Assembly: GCA_041752455.1 (NCBI GenBank)
Contig: JBGSWL010000069.1
Coordinates: 1-32,442 of the forward strand
DNA length: 32,442 nt
Direction: 5' to 3'
Source: JBGSWL01 sp041752455
GTDB lineage: Bacteria; Pseudomonadota; Alphaproteobacteria; Rhizobiales; Rhizobiaceae
The notes below the pieces were generated by a model, which had not been told where the DNA came from, ran no database searches, and worked only from the letters and a program-made list of their open reading frames with translations. The position numbers and the translations under genes were made by a program. Shown here piece after piece: positions 7,884-14,286 of this stretch; position 1 is the stretch's first letter, and each line of letters begins with the position of its first letter.

Positions 7884-8210
7884 ATGACGAACAACCGTGA
7901 CGGTTCAGAGAACGTTGTCAACACGTCGGAAGGCAGCGCCGAAACCCAAGGCGACATGACACGCCGTGACATCGTCAAGAAAGCTTGGGTCGCACCCGTA
8001 TTCGTTGCGGTCAATCTTCCCAACGGTGCTTTTGCCCAGAGCATGATCAGCCCGGTTGCAACACCTGCACCGACGAGTGCTCCAAGCGCGCCCACCAGCG
8101 CACCAAGCGCGCCCACCAGCGCACCAAGTGCGCCCACCAGTGCTCCCTTCGCACCGACAATGGCCCCTGTCTTTCCAACGATTGCTCCGCCGACCATCGC
8201 ACCAGTTTGA
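7884..8210 (+). CDS. Small exported-type protein with Ala-Pro-Thr-Ser heptad repeats (putative hydroxyproline glycosylation substrate)
   Basis: This 108-residue protein matches no family I recognise. Residues 1-25 are polar. TRRDIVKK (26-33) fits the twin-arginine pattern, and AWVAPVFVAVNLPNGAFA (34-51) is a short hydrophobic segment ending in an AxA-type cleavage site before Gln52. The W35-x-x-P38-V-F segment also resembles the Y-x-x-P-x-L leader motif bound by PqqD-like domains in lasso peptide systems. From residue 53 the chain is almost only Ala, Pro, Ser and Thr: four heptads APTSAPS (62-89, the last ending in Phe), then APTMAPV and FPTIAPPTIAPV. After Ala51 there are 16 prolines, mostly in Ala-Pro pairs, plus 17 Ser/Thr; there is no Cys. 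The composition resembles plant arabinogalactan-protein or mucin-like glycomodules. It heads an operon of prolyl-hydroxylase-like and glycosyltransferase genes, so it is the best substrate candidate; this is inference. Confidence 0.8.
   Translation: MTNNRDGSENVVNTSEGSAETQGDMTRRDIVKKAWVAPVFVAVNLPNGAFAQSMISPVATPAPTSAPSAPTSAPSAPTSAPSAPTSAPFAPTMAPVFPTIAPPTIAPV
8067..8150 (+). repeat. In-frame 21-bp tandem repeat, four units
   Basis: Four 21-nt units encode the APTSAPS heptads. The two central units are almost identical at the DNA level (GCGCCCACCAGCGCACCAAG core), while the outer units differ at silent positions (GCA/GCT, ACG/ACC). A degenerate fifth unit continues to 8171. The in-frame minisatellite could expand or contract without breaking the frame. 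Confidence 0.9.
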
Positions 8211-8339
8211 GCGCGATTCGTATTGCAGTCTGATTGCTCAATTGGCGGGATCAAGGGATTTGGTCATCTGCTTTTGCGGCCAGGCGATGGGCTTGACGTA
8301 GACAGCCGCCCAACCGCATTCGTCTGCTTGGGCTGACAG
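8211..8339. other. Short intergenic stretch after the repeat-protein gene
   Basis: These 129 bases lie between the repeat protein and the first glycosyltransferase gene. I see no hairpin strong enough for a terminator, no second promoter and no convincing small ORF. The two genes are therefore probably cotranscribed, although the gap is the longest inside the operon. Confidence 0.5.
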
Positions 8340-9650
8340 GTGGAGTGCGACTTGTCGGACGTTGATCCCGATAACGGCATGCGCGATGTCAAGGGGCAGC
8401 CGGGGCGGGCTGCACATGTTCGGCAATTCGCTGTCAAGGACGAACTCCTCCTCATCCTGACCGACGACAGGCCTCGCCTTTCGTCCGACGAACCGCGCCA
8501 AAAGGCTCTTGCGGTCAGCCAGACGGGTCGAGCGATCTGGGAACTGTGCAACGGCATCAACGCGCCCGATGACATCGCGCGGAGCCTTGCGTCTCACTAC
8601 GACATCGATTTTCCGGTCCTTCGCCATCACGTATACGAGGCATTGACCGACCTTTCGCGGTTGGGTTTCATCGAAGGGCTGGTCGAACACGAACGCGCGA
8701 CAATCCCCACTGTCTTTGCCATCGGTATCGAGGACAGCCCGTATTTTCGATGGCAGACAGCGATCCTTCTTGAGTCCCTCCAAGGGAAGCTGCCGGCGGG
8801 CTGGCAGGCGCATGTGGTCGTCTGCAACGACGGCGCCGAGATTTCGGCCCCGCTGCGGAATATCCTCACGGCATACAAGGCGAAATACACCGTCGCCACG
8901 AACCACGGGCACAATCACAGGATCGATATCGGCCTGAACGGCGGCCGCTTTTATCCGGCGATGAACAAGGCTGAAGCGCTGGCCGTGGCGGCGCAGTCCG
9001 TCCGTCCTTCGGACATGATCTTCCTTCTCGACAGCGACATGTTCCTTTATGGCGATCTTCCGCTGGACATCTTTCCCGGTGGCTGCGCCTTGCCAAGAAA
9101 CTGGCATGTCGAGCACCAGCCGTTCCTTGCATCCGTCGGCCAAAACGGCGGCAAGGGCATCGATCTGAACAAACTTCTCGAAGCCATCGGCTGCGAAAGC
9201 CCGTTCCACGCAGGCGGGGTCAATGTCTTTGTGACCGGGACGGTTGCGCGTGACCCGAAGTTCATCGCCGACTGCTTTCGCTTTGCCCATGCCTTGTACC
9301 TGCTCGGGCAGGCAGCGGGCGCCGAATTGACGTGGATTGCGGAAATGCCGTGCTTTGCTCTCGCCATGACGGCAAATGGCGTGTCTTTCGATCTCCTCGT
9401 CGACAAGCAGTTCCTTGTGTCTGATTGCGACGAGGCCGAGATTCCGGACGGGACGTTCTACCATTACTACAGCGATCCGAAGGATTTCGGCCGCGCGGCC
9501 TTCAAGGGTTCCACCTGGTGCAAGCAGGCCTATGCGGACCGGGATTTCCTGAGCACGGATTTCGACCATTTTGCCAGGGATGCAACGACCGCGCATGAAC
9601 GGTATTTTTTCGAACTGGCCAACCGCGCCCGGAGACGCCTGAATGCATGA
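8340..9650 (+). CDS. PqqD-like domain fused to a GT-A glycosyltransferase (HPAT-like)
   Basis: The 436-residue protein has two parts. Residues about 33-112 look like a PqqD-type peptide-recognition domain: QTGRAIWELCNGINAPDDIA, then a helical stretch and LTDLSRLGFIEG. Residues about 123-400 form a GT-A-like transferase with IEDSPYFRWQTAILLESL, FLLDSDMFLYGDLP containing a DxD motif (Asp231/Asp233), and FYHYYSDPKDF near the end. The opening (S/D-x-Y-x-x-W-Q) and the late F-Y-H-Y block parallel the last gene of this operon, which resembles plant hydroxyproline O-arabinosyltransferases, so both may be distant relatives with PqqD at opposite ends. There is no signal peptide, so it is probably cytoplasmic. 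The start is GTG at 8340 with a weak upstream site; ATG 8379 is an alternative that keeps both domains. It overlaps the next gene by 8 nt. The sugar donor is unknown. Confidence 0.78.
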   Translation: MECDLSDVDPDNGMRDVKGQPGRAAHVRQFAVKDELLLILTDDRPRLSSDEPRQKALAVSQTGRAIWELCNGINAPDDIARSLASHYDIDFPVLRHHVYEALTDLSRLGFIEGLVEHERATIPTVFAIGIEDSPYFRWQTAILLESLQGKLPAGWQAHVVVCNDGAEISAPLRNILTAYKAKYTVATNHGHNHRIDIGLNGGRFYPAMNKAEALAVAAQSVRPSDMIFLLDSDMFLYGDLPLDIFPGGCALPRNWHVEHQPFLASVGQNGGKGIDLNKLLEAIGCESPFHAGGVNVFVTGTVARDPKFIADCFRFAHALYLLGQAAGAELTWIAEMPCFALAMTANGVSFDLLVDKQFLVSDCDEAEIPDGTFYHYYSDPKDFGRAAFKGSTWCKQAYADRDFLSTDFDHFARDATTAHERYFFELANRARRRLNA

Positions 9651-10239
9651 GACCCCGCAACATATCGTCGATGCCCAAGAGGCGAACCGCGCAAAGGTCG
9701 CCTCGCTCGGTGTCGGCTTCAAGAAAGTCAGGCTCGATCCGGCGCTTCACGATCTGCTTTTGAACAAGCTGCGGGCCAACCTTCACAAGTTCAAATCGGA
9801 GCCCGGCCACGGTTTCATCTTTTCAGAGAACCCCAACGCCTTTCCCTCGCTGATCTACACGGACAAGGAGCTGAATGACCGACTGCTGCGCGACCTGCAT
9901 GGCGTACACGAGGAGTGGAGCGGGCGGACGCTCAAGCCTGCGGCCTGCTATGGCGTGCGTGTCTACCAGCCGCGCAGCTATCTTTACGTCCACCTCGATC
10001 ATGCGAACACGCATGTCGTCAGTTCAACGATTTGCGTCGACAGCAGGACCAACAAGCCCTGGCCATTGCTGATCGAAGACGATGCGGGAGAACTGCAGGA
10101 GGTCTTCATCGAGCCCGGCGAAATGGTGTTCTTCGAGGGCGCCCGACTTCGGCACGGTCGGCCCTATCCGCTGGATGGCGACTACTATGCCAACATCTTC
10201 GTGCACTACACGCCGGTGGACTGGTCACTTGATGCGTAA
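9643..10239 (+). CDS. 2-oxoglutarate/Fe(II)-dependent oxygenase, prolyl-hydroxylase-like
   Basis: The 198-residue protein has the double-stranded beta-helix pattern of Fe(II)/2-oxoglutarate oxygenases. The facial triad is H117-x-D119 in LYVHLDHANTHVVS and H171 in ARLRHGRPYPLDGDYYANIF, preceded by the conserved IEPGEMVFFEG turn. The 2-oxoglutarate-binding basic residue is not certain: R173 is close to the distal His, and no Arg stands at the usual +10 to +16 position. Size and lack of targeting signal suggest a soluble cytoplasmic enzyme. It overlaps the preceding PqqD-glycosyltransferase by 8 nt and lies 39 nt before the fucosyltransferase-like gene. Proline hydroxylation of the repeat protein is the natural hypothesis; hydroxylation of another residue, or of a sugar, is possible. 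Confidence 0.78.
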   Translation: MHETPQHIVDAQEANRAKVASLGVGFKKVRLDPALHDLLLNKLRANLHKFKSEPGHGFIFSENPNAFPSLIYTDKELNDRLLRDLHGVHEEWSGRTLKPAACYGVRVYQPRSYLYVHLDHANTHVVSSTICVDSRTNKPWPLLIEDDAGELQEVFIEPGEMVFFEGARLRHGRPYPLDGDYYANIFVHYTPVDWSLDA

Positions 10240-10278
10240 TCCGGTCGCGCGCGCCCCGCTTGCAAGATTGCCGGCCAG

Positions 10279-12327
10279 ATGAGGTCTCTCATCCACACCA
10301 TCTACAGGGAAGGCGGCGCCGGTCTGAGCAACCTCGTGATGTCGCTCGAACTCGGCGTTGTGCTTGCCGGGCTGACCGGTCGCCTGCTTGTGCTGAAGGG
10401 CAATGTGACCCCGGCTGCCAATATCGTCCACTATGGCGGTCTTGTCAGCAATGCCTATCGCAGCCGTGTCACGGACCTGATCGAGCCGGGACTTCCGTGG
10501 ACGAATATCGAGAATTTCAATCTTGCCGGTCACGTGCCGCAGGTGATTTCGGACAATCCGGCGTTTGAAAGCGTCTGCTATTTCCCCGCGCATCTCGACA
10601 TCGACAGCGAAGACTTCCGGGCGTTCAAGGGCAGGAGGCCCAACGCCTTCACGATCAATCCATCCCTCGATCATGTCCCCGCGCTCGCCTATCACGGAGG
10701 ACCAGACGGCAACACCTTGGGTTTCTGGTCGAGTTTCTTCTATCTGGATGAGCCTTCACAGGCCCGGGCCCTGGACATTCTCCGCAATATCCGGCCAAGG
10801 CCCGAATACGAAGCTTTCGCCAAGCGCGTCGCAGGCGATCTCGGCACATTCAATGCGGCGCATATCCGGCGCGGCGATTTCAAGCTGACCTATGGCGTGA
10901 CGACCCTCGATCGGACGGGCGCAGATGCGCTGGCGGCACTGGACCAGCAATTTTCGAGGGATGACCGCTTGGTCATTCTGACGGATGATGCTGCCGATCC
11001 CTGCTTTGATGACATCAGAAGCGCCTATCGCGATCTCGTGTTCATCGATCACCACATTCTGGCGAACTACCTCCCGGAGTTCATGGACCTGCCGTTCCAT
11101 GACAGCATCGCCCTCGCCTACCTGTCGCAACTCGTCGCCTCGCATTCCGCCGATTTCATCGGAACGATGACAAGCACATACACTGCCCTCGTGCAGCGCA
11201 TGCGGGCCAACCGCGGCCACGTCGAAAAGTTCAAGTATCTGTGGAACGAACTGCCGGATGCGGGCGCGGTGGTCGAGCGCGGACGCCACGCCATCAGTGA
11301 CTGCATTGCACTCGACAAGGGCGTGATGGTGGAGCAACGCTCCGGTCCCTATTCCTGGAACCGTTTTGACGAGCGGCTCAATCCGGCATGGATGCGCGAA
11401 TGGCCTGAAGGCGTGCTCGACGAAACTGCCATGCTGGAGCGTGCCGCGAAGCGGGTTTATGCCGTAGCCGCACCCGCAGGCCGCTCAAGCTGCGAGCGGA
11501 TCACCGTGGCTTTCCAGGGCAAGACCGTTGTCGCGAGCAGCAACAGTCCTGATGTGGCAGAGGCTATCCGGAACCTGTTCGCGTTGATGGAAGCGCAATC
11601 GGGCGGCGGCTCGCTGGGTGACGTCCGGATCATGCAGGATGGCGCCGTGGCCAGGCTTCTTGTCGACGGCAAGGAAGTGTCGCGGAACGCCGACAGCTTT
11701 CGCCTGCTGCGCCACCTCTACAGGGAGGTCGTGCGCAAGTTCATTCTTGCGACCCCGGACCTCGTCTGGACCCATGCGGGTTGCGCTGCCTCGGTTGATG
11801 GCGCCATCATTCTTCCCGGATCGTGGGGGCGTGGCAAAAGCACGCTCGTGCAGGCGCTTTACCGGAACGGCTGGCTGTTCCTCTCCGACGACATCGCGCC
11901 GGTCGACCCGAAGACCGGCATGGCGATCCCGTTTCCCGGGACACCACAGATCAGGGAACACTCGGAACGGGTTCTCCTGCGCAACGAGATCGGTACGCTT
12001 TCGAAAAAAGCCCTCGTACTCGACCAACGCCGGGTCGCGGCAGAAGGCGTGCCGGTTGCAGGCGTGGTGTTCCCGCATTTCACGCCAGGCGCCAAGACCC
12101 GGATCGAGGACATTGCGCCTGCGCAGGCCGTCGGCGAACTGCTTGAGAATTGCCTGAGTTTCCAGAACAATACGGATGCAACCATCGCCGCGTTGTGTAG
12201 CGTCGTCGAAAACCTTCGGGCTTACCGGCTGGTGTTTTCCGACGCGCATGACGCGGCACAAACAATCATCGGCTTGCAGACTGCAGTATTGGCACTGGCG
12301 ATGAATGCCTCCAAAGGAAGACGGTGA
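10279..12327 (+). CDS. Protein O-fucosyltransferase-like / HPr-kinase-like fusion
   Basis: The 682-residue protein is a two-domain fusion. The N-terminal part (about 1-325) has features of the GT-B fucosyltransferase superfamily (POFUT/NodZ type): a GAGLSNLVMSLELGVVLAG opening with TGRLLVL, the donor-binding AHIRRGD (194-200), LVILTDDA (231-238) and a late TSTYTALVQRMR (298-309). The C-terminal part (about 405-682) resembles HPr serine kinase-like P-loop domains: GSWGRGKST (514-522), FLSDDIAPVD (534-543) and a FPGTPQIRE loop. Such HPr-kinase-like domains accompany PqqD and nucleotidyltransferase genes in peptide-modification clusters, for example some lasso peptide clusters, where one phosphorylates the peptide. 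There is no signal peptide. A Ser/Thr or hydroxyproline sugar transfer plus a kinase step on the repeat protein or its sugar would fit; both are inferred. The 3' end lies 4 nt before the chosen start of the next gene. Confidence 0.75.
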   Translation: MRSLIHTIYREGGAGLSNLVMSLELGVVLAGLTGRLLVLKGNVTPAANIVHYGGLVSNAYRSRVTDLIEPGLPWTNIENFNLAGHVPQVISDNPAFESVCYFPAHLDIDSEDFRAFKGRRPNAFTINPSLDHVPALAYHGGPDGNTLGFWSSFFYLDEPSQARALDILRNIRPRPEYEAFAKRVAGDLGTFNAAHIRRGDFKLTYGVTTLDRTGADALAALDQQFSRDDRLVILTDDAADPCFDDIRSAYRDLVFIDHHILANYLPEFMDLPFHDSIALAYLSQLVASHSADFIGTMTSTYTALVQRMRANRGHVEKFKYLWNELPDAGAVVERGRHAISDCIALDKGVMVEQRSGPYSWNRFDERLNPAWMREWPEGVLDETAMLERAAKRVYAVAAPAGRSSCERITVAFQGKTVVASSNSPDVAEAIRNLFALMEAQSGGGSLGDVRIMQDGAVARLLVDGKEVSRNADSFRLLRHLYREVVRKFILATPDLVWTHAGCAASVDGAIILPGSWGRGKSTLVQALYRNGWLFLSDDIAPVDPKTGMAIPFPGTPQIREHSERVLLRNEIGTLSKKALVLDQRRVAAEGVPVAGVVFPHFTPGAKTRIEDIAPAQAVGELLENCLSFQNNTDATIAALCSVVENLRAYRLVFSDAHDAAQTIIGLQTAVLALAMNASKGRR

Positions 12328-12331
12328 TTTC

Positions 12332-13228
12332 ATGCAGGATATCGAAGTCGATGTGACACTCACAACCGGCAAGAGCTATTCGTCGGTCCTGCCATCGGAC
12401 TCGCCGCTGCTGCGCGACCTGCATGTCTCGCTTGCCGGCGGCCGTGACCGGGCCAACCGGCAGTCACCGGACATCCTTTTGCAATTGCCGATCGACGGCG
12501 GGCATGCCGCGTGTTCGTTCATGTCATCAGACGTTGTCTCGATCGTTACCAGGCCGCCGGTCCTCCTGCAGCCCGAGCAATCGGCGCAGACGCGGCAGCA
12601 GCCTGCAATAGGGAACGCAAGAAATGGCGGCAGCCTCCACCTCTCGATCGAGGATTTCCTGACGCCTGAAGAGAATCGCCTGTTGCTGGCCTATGCACTG
12701 GAAAACGAGCCGAACTTCACCGGCAGCTCCGTCGTCGTCAAGGAACCGCCGAAGGACGGCGCCACCCCCTACCGCAAATCCAGAGTGCTGTTCTCAATCA
12801 AGGATTCTCCATGGGCCGGAGTGTTTTCCAGCCGTCTGCGCATGCACCTGCCGCATATCCTCGCAACACTCGGTCAGCCCGAACGCACCTTTGCAAGCAC
12901 TGAAATACAGTTGACGGCAAGCAATGACGGCGACTTTTTCAAGCGGCACGCAGACGTCGACCATTCGGAAAAATCCGTCGCCAGCCGCTTTCTTACTTTC
13001 GTCTACTATTTCCACCGGACGCCAAAGCCATACACGGGAGGCGACATCCTGTTCTACGAGACGCAGGACGAAGCCTTGAGCCCGGTCACAGCTGTCGCGC
13101 CGGAAAACAACATGCTGATCGCTTTCCTGAGCGAGCGTCTGCACGAGGTGGACCTGGTGCAGTGCCCGACACAGGCGTTCGAGGACAGCCGCTTCACGGT
13201 CAACGGATGGCTTCGCGTCGGCCCGTGA
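12332..13228 (+). CDS. Prolyl 4-hydroxylase-like 2-oxoglutarate/Fe(II) oxygenase
   Basis: The product is 298 residues from ATG 12332, chosen because AAAGGAAG lies about 11-16 nt upstream and it avoids overlapping the previous gene; ATG 12305 would add 9 residues. The C-terminal half is a clear prolyl/aspartyl-hydroxylase-type domain: FFKRHADVDH with H206-x-D208, FVYYFHRTPKPYTGGDILFY (GG-D-L turn), LSERLHEVD with the distal H271, and RFTVNGWLR with R287 for 2-oxoglutarate, spaced as in P4H/PHD enzymes. Residues 1-100 form a separate N-terminal region (DILLQLPIDGG and so on) of unknown role, perhaps substrate binding. The domain is closest in style to PHD and Skp1-hydroxylase type enzymes. It is followed with a 1-nt overlap by a GT60-like gene, the enzyme that caps hydroxyproline in Skp1, which strengthens a proline-hydroxylase role. 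Confidence 0.82.
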   Translation: MQDIEVDVTLTTGKSYSSVLPSDSPLLRDLHVSLAGGRDRANRQSPDILLQLPIDGGHAACSFMSSDVVSIVTRPPVLLQPEQSAQTRQQPAIGNARNGGSLHLSIEDFLTPEENRLLLAYALENEPNFTGSSVVVKEPPKDGATPYRKSRVLFSIKDSPWAGVFSSRLRMHLPHILATLGQPERTFASTEIQLTASNDGDFFKRHADVDHSEKSVASRFLTFVYYFHRTPKPYTGGDILFYETQDEALSPVTAVAPENNMLIAFLSERLHEVDLVQCPTQAFEDSRFTVNGWLRVGP

Positions 13229-14253
13229 TGGATAACCCTGCGCAACCCGGCACCATCTTCGTATCGATCGCTTCCTACACCGATCCTGAACTGCCACGGA
13301 CGCTCGACAGCTGCCTTGCAAATGCGCGCCATCCGGAAAACCTCCGGTTCGGCATCTGCTGGCAATACGACCGGGACGCACCGATAGACCTGTCCCGTTT
13401 CACGGCGGAAAGCCGCTTCCGTTTCTGCCAATACCCGATTCAGGAAAGCAGAGGCGGATCATGGGCGCGACACCAGTCCCAACAGCTCTACGATGGGGAG
13501 ACCTTCGTTCTTCAGGTGGATTCCCACATGGTGTTTGCGCCGGGCTGGGATGCTACGCTGATGCGCATGATGGACAGGCTTCCCTCCGGCAAGCCATTGA
13601 TCAGCATGATCGCGCCGCTGTTCCGGGTGCATGACGACGGGTGGATAGAAAGACGGACCGACCTTGGCATCCGCGCCAGCCGTCTCGCCGATTGGCGAAA
13701 GGAGGACGGATGGGCGCCTTGGTTCGATTGGGGCGTCGTTGCCAGCGGGCGTCAACGTCGCACCCGGTTCTTGTCCGGCTGCTTCGTCTTCGCAGCAGGT
13801 GCATGGTGTGACGAGGTGCGGCAGGACCCGGACCACTACTACTGGGGTGAAGAGTTCGCCCTCACCCTGCGCTCTTACACATGGGGGTATGACATCTTTC
13901 TGCCGGACAGCATCGTGGCCTGGCACATGGAACACCTGAAGGCGCCGCCGCGGCGCCATTGGGAGCACGGCCCCGAAACTGTTGCCGAACGCAACCGGGT
14001 CGCGCTGGAGCGGCTGAGAAAACTGGCCTACAGCACCGATCCCGCAGATCATGCCTCGCTTGGCCGCTTTGGCCTCGGCTCAAGGCGAAGCCTTGCTGAC
14101 TATGAGCGTTTCGCCGGCATGGATCTCGAGAACAAGCGCGCGCACCCGGATGCTTTTGCCGGCAACAGCCCGGATCCGGTGACGATCCGCACTATCGAAG
14201 ATTGGGCGGATTGCATATCGTTTGCCGACATCGGCAAGATGGAAACTGCGTGA
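13228..14253 (+). CDS. GT60-like glycosyltransferase (Skp1 hydroxyproline GlcNAc-transferase family)
   Basis: The 341-residue protein carries blocks of the GlcNAc-transferase family typified by Dictyostelium Gnt1, which adds GlcNAc to hydroxyproline on Skp1. These are IFVSIASYTDPELPRTLDSC (10-29), FGICWQYD, ESRGGSWARHQSQQLYDGE (73-91), VLQVDSHMVFAPGWD (94-108, with D98-S-H100 as the DxD-like metal site), FLSGCFVFAAG and YYWGEEFALTLRSYTWGYDI (204-223). The start is taken at ATG 13228, overlapping the previous stop as TGATG; the longer frame from 13162 runs inside the hydroxylase gene. No signal peptide is seen, and the Dictyostelium enzyme is also cytosolic. UDP-GlcNAc is the donor known for the family; the donor here is unproven. 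Some bacterial family members glycosylate other targets, so the acceptor is inferred from context. Confidence 0.85.
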   Translation: MDNPAQPGTIFVSIASYTDPELPRTLDSCLANARHPENLRFGICWQYDRDAPIDLSRFTAESRFRFCQYPIQESRGGSWARHQSQQLYDGETFVLQVDSHMVFAPGWDATLMRMMDRLPSGKPLISMIAPLFRVHDDGWIERRTDLGIRASRLADWRKEDGWAPWFDWGVVASGRQRRTRFLSGCFVFAAGAWCDEVRQDPDHYYWGEEFALTLRSYTWGYDIFLPDSIVAWHMEHLKAPPRRHWEHGPETVAERNRVALERLRKLAYSTDPADHASLGRFGLGSRRSLADYERFAGMDLENKRAHPDAFAGNSPDPVTIRTIEDWADCISFADIGKMETA

Positions 14254-14286
14254 TTTCACGCATGCCAGGCAAGGGCGGGCACAGGG

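Noticed and set aside
8067..8150. Tandem repeats considered as a CRISPR array.
   Set aside because: Units are directly adjacent 21-mers in frame with a coding sequence, without spacers and without cas genes.
7859..8254. Minus-strand frame encoding hydrophobic Gly-Ala-Leu-Val repeats opposite the Pro-rich repeat gene.
   Set aside because: It is the reverse reading of the same 21-bp repeat; the plus frame has a ribosome-binding site and a signal sequence and is the first gene of a same-strand operon.
8238..9722. A 494-codon minus-strand open frame opposite the PqqD-glycosyltransferase gene.
   Set aside because: The plus-strand frame has clear PqqD and DxD motifs and overlaps properly with its neighbours; the antisense frame has no recognisable domain.
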